Shown here piece after piece: positions 1-6,608 of a DNA stretch of 64,000 nt. The position numbers and the translations under genes were made by a program. Under the pieces are notes generated by a model. It saw only the letters and a list, made by a program, of their open reading frames with translations, searched no databases and was not told where the DNA came from. Location of the stretch: the NCBI GenBank assembly GCA_022822905.1, contig JAJDYE010000014.1:1-64000 (forward strand). Reading direction: 5' to 3'. The number at the start of each line of letters is the position of its first letter. Position 1 is the first letter of the stretch. The DNA comes from Acidimicrobiia bacterium (lineage in GTDB: Bacteria; Actinomycetota; Acidimicrobiia; Acidimicrobiales; Bin134).

Positions 1-100
1 CACCCGCATCAGCGAAAGGCGCCTGATTGCCCTGCGCCTGCGAACTGGGCGCCGCCCAGACCAGCACACTAGCCACCAACGCCAAAAGCGCCAGAGTCAT
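1..100 (-). CDS. Secreted protein, N-terminal part only (runs off the window)
   Basis: The ATG at 100 opens a frame that stays open to the window edge (33 codons). It encodes a classical signal peptide: a short start, a hydrophobic core rich in Leu, Ala and Val, then WAAPSSQAQ as a likely signal peptidase site. The segment VLVWAAPSS is almost the same as MLVWAAPSS in the secreted protein at 642, so the two genes probably share ancestry. A GGAAAG sequence lies about six bases upstream. The start overlaps by one base the stop of the integrase remnant (TGATG). Only the leader is visible, so the mature function cannot be called. Confidence 0.6.
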   Translation of the reverse strand, partial: MTLALLALVASVLVWAAPSSQAQGNQAPFADAG

Positions 101-450
101 CAATACTTTCCGACGAGCAGCAGCACTCCCACCGCCGGACCGACGGCCTCGGCGAAGGTGGGGGTGTCGGCGACACGCCTGGGGTCGCCCCCCTTCCGCA
201 CAATGCGGTGGTTGTCCAATGCCACCTCGCGGGCCTCGCCCAAAGACACGAGCCACGTCGGACCCAGCCCGATGTGTGTGGGTTTGCCGTTGATGATGAG
301 CCGCTGCACCCATGATTTCGTCACGCCCCCACCGCTCGCCGCCCGTACCCGCAGGGCCAGCCCATGGGAGCCGTGGCCTCCGTCGCCGTAGGTTCCCGGC
401 TCCTTCACCTCGGCTACGAACTTCGCTGTGAGCCTCTGCCTCGCTGCCAT
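100..450 (-). pseudogene. Tyrosine integrase remnant (DUF4102 arm-type DNA-binding domain only)
   Basis: The reading frame begins with MAARQRLTAKFV and continues through YGDGGHGSHGLALRV, SWVQRLIINGKPTHIGLG and LGEAREVALDN. This is the usual pattern of the N-terminal DUF4102 domain of phage or island integrases. The linker PTFAEA is still recognisable, then the frame runs into unrelated residues and stops. The core-binding and catalytic domains (R...HxxR...Y) are missing, so about 120 of an expected 350-400 residues remain. Its tail abuts the start of a secreted-protein gene, which suggests a deletion or recombination endpoint. It cannot act as a recombinase. Confidence 0.8.
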
Positions 451-641
451 GCTGCCTCCCGGTGCTGGTGGATTTGTCGCTGGGTGAAGCATCATCACTG
501 ACAAGTTGCTGTATGTCCACCAGATAATCTGTGGATTTCAGATCCTCAAGCACGGCTCACGGTGACCCGCTGGCCCGAATTGAGGCCAAGCGGGAGGCCG
601 ACCTCCCCGCCAAGGCCACCTGGCGGTACACTTCAACGGCC

Positions 642-1391
642 ATGGGTAGGTCGTGGATCTTCATGCTGACGACGCTGGTTGCCGGGATGCTGGTGTGGGC
701 TGCCCCCAGCTCCGCCGTGCAGGCCCACTGGCAGGGTCCCATCCCTGGCCCCGACTTCTGCACCAACTTGAGTTTGGGCGGCCCCCGAACCTACGCATTT
801 GACAGCGACGGCGACGGCATCGCCGATGTCTGCTCGCTGCGGGACACCCGTCGGGCCACTGTGGCCCGCCAGAACGCCCTTGAGACGTTGGCCACCCTCA
901 ACCCCGAGGAGTTCCGAGCTGCGGTGCTCGAAGAGTGTGAAGACGAGGAGTTTCTGGAAATCAAATTCGGCGACAGCCCCGCCGACTTGGAGAGGGACGT
1001 CTGCACAACCCAACGGGTGAGCCCACCGCCGCCTCCTGTCGACTCGGCCACCGCGGCCACGTTTTTCTCCGGCGGCATCGACGGCCCCCACTATTGCACC
1101 AACCGCAGCCTGGGCGGTGCCCGAACCTATCCCTTCGATCGGCCCCCCGGTGACGGGGTGGCCGATACCTGCTCGCTGCCCTACACCCGCCGCGAGGCTG
1201 TCGCCCGCCAGAATGCCCTTGAAGCCGCCTTCGCCGAACATCCCCAGTTCAAGACCACTCTGGCCTTCGAGTGCGCCGCCTTGGGCACCCTCGACTTTGG
1301 CGACGACCCCGAAGACCTCGCCGTCGACGCCTGCAACCCCCCGTCCGACCCCTCAGACTTCGGCCAGCCCCTTCCCGCTGCCACCACGTGA
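642..1391 (+). CDS. Secreted protein with two tandem Cys-rich repeats
   Basis: The protein has 249 residues from the ATG at 642; an ATG at 663 is also possible. Residues 8-25 form a signal peptide ending WAAPSSA. The mature part consists of two homologous domains, residues 36-121 and 148-231, joined by a proline-rich linker. Each has FCTN or YCTN, SLGGxRTY, a DxDGDGxADxCSL-like acidic loop, TRRxxVARQNALE, and four Cys at matching places (40/64/99/121 and 152/177/211/231). The acidic loop resembles calcium-binding loops of the excalibur type. Paired disulfides and extracellular metal binding are inferred. No enzymatic motif is visible. The gene is divergent from a partial paralogue across an integrase remnant. 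Confidence 0.75.
   Translation: MGRSWIFMLTTLVAGMLVWAAPSSAVQAHWQGPIPGPDFCTNLSLGGPRTYAFDSDGDGIADVCSLRDTRRATVARQNALETLATLNPEEFRAAVLEECEDEEFLEIKFGDSPADLERDVCTTQRVSPPPPPVDSATAATFFSGGIDGPHYCTNRSLGGARTYPFDRPPGDGVADTCSLPYTRREAVARQNALEAAFAEHPQFKTTLAFECAALGTLDFGDDPEDLAVDACNPPSDPSDFGQPLPAATT
747..1334 (+). repeat. Two-copy internal domain repeat (747-1004 and 1083-1334)
   Basis: The two ~85-codon units inside the secreted-protein gene align with conserved cysteines and the shared run VARQNALE. The DNA has diverged, so this is an old intragenic duplication and not a recent tandem array. Confidence 0.7.
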
Positions 1392-1480
1392 AATGGTCAG
1401 CAAGGGGCGGTTGGCCTGCATCGAGGTCAAGCCAGGGACCAGCCCCCTGCTGGGTTCGCCTGGCTGTCCTGGCTGGTTGG

Positions 1481-1924
1481 CTATGCAGCCTTGAGTCTGG
1501 CGTCTAGGAGCTGTCTGCGGACTTCGGATTCGACGATGTCGCCGATTTGTTTCCGCAGCTCTTCTCTGACCGGCCAACTGGCCAGAGCGGTCTTCAGCCA
1601 GTTTTCGAGTCTGTGCTTGGCTAGCCCTTCGGTGGTGGCGGTCTCAAGCCAATCATTCAGTGTGTACTTGGCTCGCCCCTCGCTAGTAGCGGTCTTCAGC
1701 CAGTCTTCGAGTGTGTATCTGGCACGCCCTTCGCTGGCAGCAGCCTCGAACCAGTCATTGAGAGCTCTCTCGACGGGCCAGTCTTGAAGCGACTCTGCGA
1801 TGAATTTCTTGAGCTCCCGTTCCCTCTGCTCCTTGCTCCATATCCAATGGAAGTAGAGCATCACGAGGATGGCTGCAAGCCCCCAAGCGCAGAACACGAT
1901 CGTCAGAATCAATGTGTCGTCCAT
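1481..1924 (-). CDS. Small single-pass membrane protein with 17-residue repeats
   Basis: The protein has 147 residues. The start at 1924 is preceded by a strong AGGAGG about five bases upstream. Residues 4-29 form one hydrophobic helix, followed by a charged KEQRERELKK stretch that suggests a cytoplasmic tail. Residues 55-122 are four units of 17 residues built on LxDWLxTATxEGxAKYT, with the Trp and the TA/EG positions conserved. The tail (residues 118-140) is charged and probably helical or coiled coil. I do not recognise a family. The repeats could be an amphipathic rod or a binding array. The local base composition is lower in GC than the ribosomal block next to it. Confidence 0.65.
   Translation of the reverse strand: MDDTLILTIVFCAWGLAAILVMLYFHWIWSKEQRERELKKFIAESLQDWPVERALNDWFEAAASEGRARYTLEDWLKTATSEGRAKYTLNDWLETATTEGLAKHRLENWLKTALASWPVREELRKQIGDIVESEVRRQLLDARLKAA
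1559..1762 (-). repeat. 51-bp in-frame tandem repeats (about four units)
   Basis: The units lie at 1712-1762, 1661-1711, 1610-1660 and a degenerate 1559-1609. The first three are clearly similar at DNA level, for example in the recurring words for EDWLKTAT and EGRAKYT. The length is a multiple of three, so copy-number change would keep the frame. Confidence 0.75.
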
Positions 1925-2002
1925 TTTTCCTCCTCAGATTGGTTTCGCTACGCAATGCTGCACACACTGGGACGTTTGAGTCAAAAGGAAAAACCCTCCT
2001 AT

Positions 2003-2030
2003 GTGGGAAAATTGGAAATGATTTTCCCAC
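2003..2030 (-). terminator. Hairpin terminator behind dnaB
   Basis: GTGGGAAAAT and ATTTTCCCAC form a perfect 10-bp inverted repeat around an 8-base loop, starting ten bases beyond the dnaB stop. On the minus strand it is followed within about 20 bases by a T-rich run (GGTTTTTCCTTTT). This is the likely transcription end of the ribosome/replication operon. Confidence 0.8.
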
Positions 2031-2039
2031 TTGGCTGGA

Positions 2040-3419
2040 TCAGGCGGAGCGGGCCATGTTGGCGAAGCGGGTGTGGTGTTTGATGAAGGCTAGGCGGGTC
2101 TTGCCGGTGGGGCCGGTGCGGTGCTTGGCCACCATCACCTCGGCGGTGCCGGCGTCTTGGGTCTCAGGGTTGTAGATCTCGTCTCGGTACAGGAACATCA
2201 CGATGTCGGCGTCTTGCTCGATGGATCCCGACTCCCGCAGGTCGGCCAGGATGGGCCGCTTGTCTTGGCGCTGCTCCAGGTTGCGGGAGAGCTGGGAGAG
2301 CGCCACCACCGGGCATTGCAGCTCCCGGGCCAGGATCTTGAGGCCCCGGCTGATCTCCGACACCTCCACCTGGCGGTTCTCCGCGGTGTTGCGCCCGGTC
2401 ATCAACTGGAGGTAGTCCACGATCACCATGCCCAGCTCGCCCACCTGGCTGCGGAGCCGGCGAGACTTGCCCCTGATCTCCATGATGGTTACCGCCGGGT
2501 TGTCGTCCACCCAGATGGGGGCCTCAGACAGCCGGCCGATGGCGGTGGAGAGATCGGCCCAGTCTTGGTCGGTGAGCTTGCCGGTGCGCACCCGGGTGGC
2601 GTCCACCCGGGCCTCTGCGCACAGGATCCGCTGGCTGATCTCGAGCTGGCTCATCTCCAGCGAGAAGACGAGCACCGGCTTGTCGGCCCGCATGGCCGCA
2701 TGGGCCGCCATGCCCAGCGCGAAGCTGGTCTTGCCCACCGACGGGCGGGCCCCGATCACCACCAGGGTGTTGGGCTGCAAGCCGCTGGTGATCTCGTCGA
2801 GGTCGTTGTAGCCGGTGGGGGTGCCGGTGACGATCTCGCCCTTCTCGTACAGCATCTCGATTCGTTCCAAGTTGGCCGGCAGCAGCTCGGAGATGCGGGC
2901 GGTGGAGTCGCCCATGCGGTCGGCGGCCAGACGGTAAACCATGGCCTCGGCCGAGTCCACCGTTTTGACCACGTCGTCGGCGCCCTCGTAGCCCAGCTCG
3001 GAGATCTCCCCGCCCACCTCGATCAGCTTCCGCAGGGTGGCGGCCTCGTGCACGATGTTGGCGTACTTGGCCGCATTGGCCGACGCCGGGGTGCCGGTTT
3101 GCAGTTTGACCAGCGCGGCGTTGCCCCCCACCTTGTCGGCCAGGCCCCGGGCGTTCAGCTCGGCGGCCACCGTCACCGCGTCGGCGGGCTCGCCCTGGGC
3201 GTAGAGATTGCACACCGCCTCGTACACATGGGCATGCGCCGGGCGGTAGAAGTGCTCGGGGCGGATCAGGTTCACCGCATCGGCGATGGCGTCGCGGCTC
3301 AACAGCATCGCCCCCAGCAGCGCTTCCTCGGCGTCGAGGTCGTGGGGCGGCACCCGGCCGAGACGCCCCGGGGGCGCTGAGGATCGGCCGTCGTCGGAAT
3401 ACTGGAAGGGATCGCTCAC
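2040..3419 (-). CDS. dnaB: Replicative DNA helicase DnaB
   Basis: This is the hexameric 5'-3' helicase that unwinds DNA at the replication fork. The protein has 459 residues when started at the GTG at 3419, with an AGGTG about five bases upstream; the usual family length is 440-470. The N-terminal domain begins with PHDLDAEEALLGAMLLS. The RecA-like C-terminal domain has Walker A GARPSVGKTSFA, the Walker B region VIVDYLQLM, and the motif SQLSRNLEQR followed by DLRESGSIEQDAD. No intein interrupts it. The open frame extends further upstream, but those residues match nothing in the family. It is the last gene of the rpsF-ssb-rpsR-rplI block and is separated from rplI by 166 bp, so it may also have its own promoter. 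Confidence 0.97.
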   Translation of the reverse strand: MSDPFQYSDDGRSSAPPGRLGRVPPHDLDAEEALLGAMLLSRDAIADAVNLIRPEHFYRPAHAHVYEAVCNLYAQGEPADAVTVAAELNARGLADKVGGNAALVKLQTGTPASANAAKYANIVHEAATLRKLIEVGGEISELGYEGADDVVKTVDSAEAMVYRLAADRMGDSTARISELLPANLERIEMLYEKGEIVTGTPTGYNDLDEITSGLQPNTLVVIGARPSVGKTSFALGMAAHAAMRADKPVLVFSLEMSQLEISQRILCAEARVDATRVRTGKLTDQDWADLSTAIGRLSEAPIWVDDNPAVTIMEIRGKSRRLRSQVGELGMVIVDYLQLMTGRNTAENRQVEVSEISRGLKILARELQCPVVALSQLSRNLEQRQDKRPILADLRESGSIEQDADIVMFLYRDEIYNPETQDAGTAEVMVAKHRTGPTGKTRLAFIKHHTRFANMARSA

Positions 3420-3585
3420 AACTGCACCTATTATCCAGACACCAGCGACAGATGCTCTTGCTGCCCTGCCCAACCGCATTCCACGGTTGCTTACTCTGGC
3501 AAAAGCGCAGTGTGTAACGCTAGGGGAAGCGCTGTTGAAATAGGTGGATAACCTGGGGATTTGCCAAAAGCGGCCTCCCCCGGGG

Positions 3586-4032
3586 CTATTCGGCGGCAAT
3601 CACCTCGACGGTGATGGGGAACTCCACCTCGGGATGAGGCTTGGCGACAACCGAATGGCTGCCCAGCTCCTTGATGCCCTCGGTGTCGATGGCCTTGCGC
3701 TCCAGCATGATGTTGGCCTGCTCGGCCACCGCCCGCACGATGTCGGCGGTGGTGACCGAGCCGAACAGCTTGCCCTCGGCGCCGGCCCGGGCCGCAATGT
3801 GGATGGGGGTGGACACCAGCCGGGAGGCCATCTCCTGGGCCTCGGCCAGCTCTTTGGCGTCTTTCAGCTCGCGGGCCTGGCGCATGCGCTCGGCCTGGCG
3901 CTCGGCCCCCGGCGACGACTTGAAGGCCTTGCCGGCCGGGATCAAGAAGTTGCGGGCGTAGCCGTCGGCCACCTCCACCACGTCGCCCTTCTTGCCCAAG
4001 GCGTCGACGTTGTCGCGAAGCACCACCTTCAT
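3586..4032 (-). CDS. rplI: Ribosomal protein bL9
   Basis: The protein has 148 residues, the normal length. The N-terminal domain carries the family signature [28 protein letters not shown] in slightly variant form, with [10 protein letters not shown] long helix (residues 43-75) connects to a C-terminal domain ending in [15 protein letters not shown]. bL9 binds 23S rRNA near the L1 stalk and affects frame maintenance. Its ATG overlaps the rpsR stop as ATGA, so translation is probably coupled. Confidence 0.97.
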   Translation of the reverse strand: MKVVLRDNVDALGKKGDVVEVADGYARNFLIPAGKAFKSSPGAERQAERMRQARELKDAKELAEAQEMASRLVSTPIHIAARAGAEGKLFGSVTTADIVRAVAEQANIMLERKAIDTEGIKELGSHSVVAKPHPEVEFPITVEVIAAE

Positions 4033-4649
4033 GACGCCGGCTCCTCCGCGGCCTCCTCAGCGTCAGCCGCGGCTTCTTCAGCCTCAGAAGCGACCTCGAC
4101 GGCCTCATCCGCGGTCGGCTCCGCTGGGGCCTCGGCGGCCTCGGGAGCGGCTTCTTCGGCTGGCTCGGGAACAGCCTCCGCGGTGGCCTCCGGGGCCATC
4201 GCATCCTCCGGGGCCATTCCCCCCTCGGGCGGAGCCTCCATGGCCATGGCGTCGGGGCTCATGTCCATGGGCTCCAGCTCGTCGCCGTCCATCTCGCCTC
4301 CTGGCCGCAAACCGGGCGGCGGTGCAGTGGGCTGGGGCGCTGGGCCGTCGATGCGGCTGTCGTCTCGCATCCGACCAGCGCTGCGCTGGGTGGTGATGCG
4401 GTTGTTGTAGGGCAAAAGCGCCATCTCGCGGGCGTTCTTGATGGCCCGGGCGATCTCCTTTTGCTGCTGCTGGTTGTTGCCGGTTACCTGGCGGGCCCGG
4501 ATCTTGGCCCGGTCGGACATGAACCGCCGCAGCAGGTTGATGTCTTTCCAGTCCACATAGCCGATGCCCTCCTGGGTGAGGACGCTGACCTTCTTTTTGC
4601 GCCTACGGCTGATGTCCTTGGCCTTCGGCTTCTTCGGTCCCTTGCCCAT
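4029..4649 (-). CDS. rpsR: Ribosomal protein bS18 with a long acidic C-terminal extension
   Basis: Residues 1-90 are a complete bS18: basic start [20 protein letters not shown], then [27 protein letters not shown] and REMALLPYN. bS18 is normally 75-90 residues and pairs with bS6 on the small-subunit platform. Here the frame continues to 206 residues. The extra ~115 residues are rich in Ala, Glu and Pro with several Met, and are predicted to be disordered and strongly acidic. The start shares one base with the ssb stop (TGATG) and the stop overlaps rplI (ATGA), which supports the reading frame and the length. The extension has no recognisable domain. Confidence 0.93.
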   Translation of the reverse strand: MGKGPKKPKAKDISRRRKKKVSVLTQEGIGYVDWKDINLLRRFMSDRAKIRARQVTGNNQQQQKEIARAIKNAREMALLPYNNRITTQRSAGRMRDDSRIDGPAPQPTAPPPGLRPGGEMDGDELEPMDMSPDAMAMEAPPEGGMAPEDAMAPEATAEAVPEPAEEAAPEAAEAPAEPTADEAVEVASEAEEAAADAEEAAEEPAS

Positions 4650-5143
4650 CAGAACGGCTCCTCGTCGGCAACGTAGTCCTGCGCCTGGTTGCGGGGCGGG
4701 CGTCCGCCGCCTCCGCCGCCACCCTGGTAGCCGCCTCCGCCGCCACCCTGGTTGCGTCCGCCGCCGCCACCGCCGTCGCGCCGCTCGTTGCGGATCACCT
4801 CCACCGAGGCCCACCGCAGGCTGGGCGACACCTCATCGGCGATGATCTCCACCTTGGAGCGGCGATCGCCGTCCTGGGTTTCCCACGAGCGCTGCTCCAG
4901 CCGCCCGCTCACGATCACCCGAGTGCCCTTCGTGAGGCTCTCGCTCACGTTCTCGGCCAGGGTGTTCCAGCAGGTGACGTCGAAGAACGACACCTGCTCT
5001 TCGGTCTCGTTGGTCTGGCGGTTCTGCCAGCGCCGATTCCAGGCCAGCCCGAAGGTGGCCACCGCGCTGCCGCCGGGGGTGAATCGCAGCTCCGGGTCTC
5101 TGGTGATGTTGCCGGTGACGGTTACCGTGTTGTCAAAAGCCAT
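4649..5143 (-). CDS. ssb: Single-stranded DNA-binding protein
   Basis: The protein has 164 residues starting [21 protein letters not shown]. The OB fold covers residues 1-110, with the conserved [21 protein letters not shown] and [14 protein letters not shown] Gly-rich linker follows, with GGGGG runs and Asn/Gln/Tyr. The acidic tip is VADEEPF, a variant of the usual DDDIPF used to recruit partner proteins. It protects ssDNA in replication and repair. It sits between rpsF and rpsR, as in most bacteria. Confidence 0.96.
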   Translation of the reverse strand: MAFDNTVTVTGNITRDPELRFTPGGSAVATFGLAWNRRWQNRQTNETEEQVSFFDVTCWNTLAENVSESLTKGTRVIVSGRLEQRSWETQDGDRRSKVEIIADEVSPSLRWASVEVIRNERRDGGGGGGRNQGGGGGGYQGGGGGGGRPPRNQAQDYVADEEPF

Positions 5144-5160
5144 CTCTGTGTCTCCTTGGG

Positions 5161-5505
5161 TTACCCGGCCGCAGCCAGGGGGGTGTCGTCGCCCAGAAGG
5201 CCGCGTCGGGCGGCCTCGTCGTCGGGCAGACGGATCAGCTTGTGGCGGACCACGTCGTCCGCGAGTCGTAGGAGACGTTCCAATGTGCCCATCTCGCGCG
5301 TCTCGGTCACGAATTCGAGGACGAGGTAATAGCCCTCGGATTGATGGTTGATCTCGTAGGCGAAGCGGCGCTTGCCCCACCGATCCTCGGTCTTCACCTC
5401 GCCGCCCTGGGCCTCGATGTTCTGGGTCACCTGCTCGATGCAGCCGGCCACGTCGGATTCCTCGACGCCCGCGTTCAGGATGACCATCAATTCGTATGCC
5501 CGCAT
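5161..5505 (-). CDS. rpsF: Ribosomal protein bS6
   Basis: The protein has 114 residues starting MRAYELMVILNAGVEE, with KTEDRWGKRRFAYEINHQSEGYY split around the typical beta strands and a basic/acidic tail that is poorly conserved. The length is normal. A very strong Shine-Dalgarno, GGGAGGTGA, precedes the start. It is the first gene of the block and dimerises with bS18, whose gene lies two genes downstream. Confidence 0.96.
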   Translation of the reverse strand: MRAYELMVILNAGVEESDVAGCIEQVTQNIEAQGGEVKTEDRWGKRRFAYEINHQSEGYYLVLEFVTETREMGTLERLLRLADDVVRHKLIRLPDDEAARRGLLGDDTPLAAAG

Positions 5506-5509
5506 TGCG

Positions 5510-5560
5510 AGCTCACCTCCCTATGGACCCGGTGTGTACCGGAGCCCCGACATTCGGGGC
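5510..5560 (-). promoter_or_regulatory. rpsF leader with two hairpins
   Basis: On the minus strand two hairpins precede the rpsF ribosome-binding site. GCCCCGA/TCGGGGC with a 3-base loop lies at 5560-5544, and CCGGT/ACCGG with a 4-base loop at 5542-5529. The first could terminate panB transcription. Together they could also be a leader for bS6:bS18 feedback control, which is known for rpsF operons in many bacteria. The choice between these is not settled by the sequence. Confidence 0.45.
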
Positions 5561-5597
5561 AGGGGTTTCTATTGCACGAGAACTCTACCGGCTAGGC

Positions 5598-5659
5598 CTG
5601 GTATCCGTACAGGCCGAGGGCCATTTATCCCTGGTATCCGTACAGGCCGAGGGCCATTT
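5598..5659 (-). repeat. 33-bp tandem duplication at the panB 3' end
   Basis: A 29-base identical segment occurs at 5598-5626 and 5631-5659, with a period of 33 bases. The upstream copy encodes the PanB C-terminus MALGLYGYQG. The second copy follows the TAA stop in the same frame and would encode MALGLYGYQA before a TAG. Confidence 0.9.
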
Positions 5660-6479
5660 CCTCTTCCGGGTTCATCTCGTAGCACTCGTCGGGGTGCGGG
5701 AACGCGCCCGAGCGCACGTCGGCGGCGAACTGGGTCAGGGCGTCCACGCCGTCGTCGTGCAGGGTGGCGTAGCGGCGCACGAACCGGGGGAGCATCCTGG
5801 TTTCCAACCCCAGCACGTCGTGGAACACCAGCACCTGGCCGTCGCAGTGGCCGCCGGCGCCGATGCCGATGGTGGGCACGTCTACCGCGTCGGTGATCAT
5901 CTGGCCCACCGCGGCGGGCATCCCCTCCAACACGATGGCGAAGCATCCGGCGTGGGCCAGTGCCTTGGCATCGGCCACCAGTTCCAGCGCCGCCTCGCTG
6001 CTGCGCCCCTGCACCCGGTAGCCCCCTTGGGCCAGCATCGACTGGGGGGTGAGCCCCAGATGGCCGATCACCGGCACCTGGGCGCTCACGATGGCCTCGA
6101 TCATGGGCACCCGGTCGGCGCCGCCCTCCAGCTTCACGGCTTGGGCCCCGGCCCGCACCAGGGTGGCGGCGTTGGTCACGGTGTCGGCGGCGGTCAGGTG
6201 GTAGCTCATCCACGGCATGTCGGCCACCACCATCGCCTTGGGGCGGGTGCGGGCCACTGCTGCGGTGTGGTGGGCCATCTCGTCGACGGTCACTCTCATG
6301 GTGTCGTCGTGGCCCAGCACCACCATGGCCACCGAGTCGCCCACCAGAATGAGATCGGCCCCGGCCTCATCGGCCATGCGAGCGCTGGGGGCGTCGTAGG
6401 CGGTGAGCATGACGAGCGGGTCGGCGCCCAGGCTTGTCTTCCGTTTGGAGATAGCCGGCGCAGTGAGCTTAGAGCCCAT
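5625..6479 (-). CDS. panB: 3-methyl-2-oxobutanoate hydroxymethyltransferase
   Basis: PanB transfers a hydroxymethyl group from methylene-tetrahydrofolate to alpha-ketoisovalerate, giving ketopantoate for pantothenate and CoA. The protein has 284 residues from the ATG at 6479; a longer open frame upstream is antisense to the amidase gene. Family motifs are present: LVMLTAYDAPSARMADEAG, ADLILVGDSVAMVVLGH, VVADMPWMSY, KLEGG, VIGHLGLTPQS and GIGAGGHCDGQVLVFHD. Metal ligands Asp (GDSV) and Glu (VLEGMP) are in place. The 3' end was altered by a small duplication that added a new stop. It is divergent from an amidase gene with ~130 bp between them. Confidence 0.96.
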   Translation of the reverse strand: MGSKLTAPAISKRKTSLGADPLVMLTAYDAPSARMADEAGADLILVGDSVAMVVLGHDDTMRVTVDEMAHHTAAVARTRPKAMVVADMPWMSYHLTAADTVTNAATLVRAGAQAVKLEGGADRVPMIEAIVSAQVPVIGHLGLTPQSMLAQGGYRVQGRSSEAALELVADAKALAHAGCFAIVLEGMPAAVGQMITDAVDVPTIGIGAGGHCDGQVLVFHDVLGLETRMLPRFVRRYATLHDDGVDALTQFAADVRSGAFPHPDECYEMNPEEEMALGLYGYQG

Positions 6480-6608
6480 GATTGTTCCCCTTTCCCGTCC
6501 AGCGCACTTGGCTGCCGGCGGTCGCCTTCTACTGTAGTCCACCGGCTTGGCACCGGTGCCAACCCCTCGCCTGTATTCGCCCTGCAATCGACCGCTAGCG
6601 TCGAGGCC

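Noticed and set aside
100..450. Attachment site or tRNA target for the integrase remnant
   Set aside because: No tRNA gene or repeat pair is found next to it. The two tRNAs in the window are more than 34 kb away.
1559..1762. 51-bp repeats as a CRISPR array
   Set aside because: The repeats are contiguous without unique spacers, are in frame, and encode a regular 17-residue pattern.
3540..3585. GC-rich stretch after rplI as a terminator
   Set aside because: The stem is short and irregular with only a TTTT afterwards. It may attenuate, but the sequence does not make a convincing hairpin.
5496..6608. Plus-strand open frame running in front of the amidase gene
   Set aside because: It is antisense to panB and has no family-like residues before the amidase start at 6609. 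GC-rich codon bias keeps the opposite frame open.
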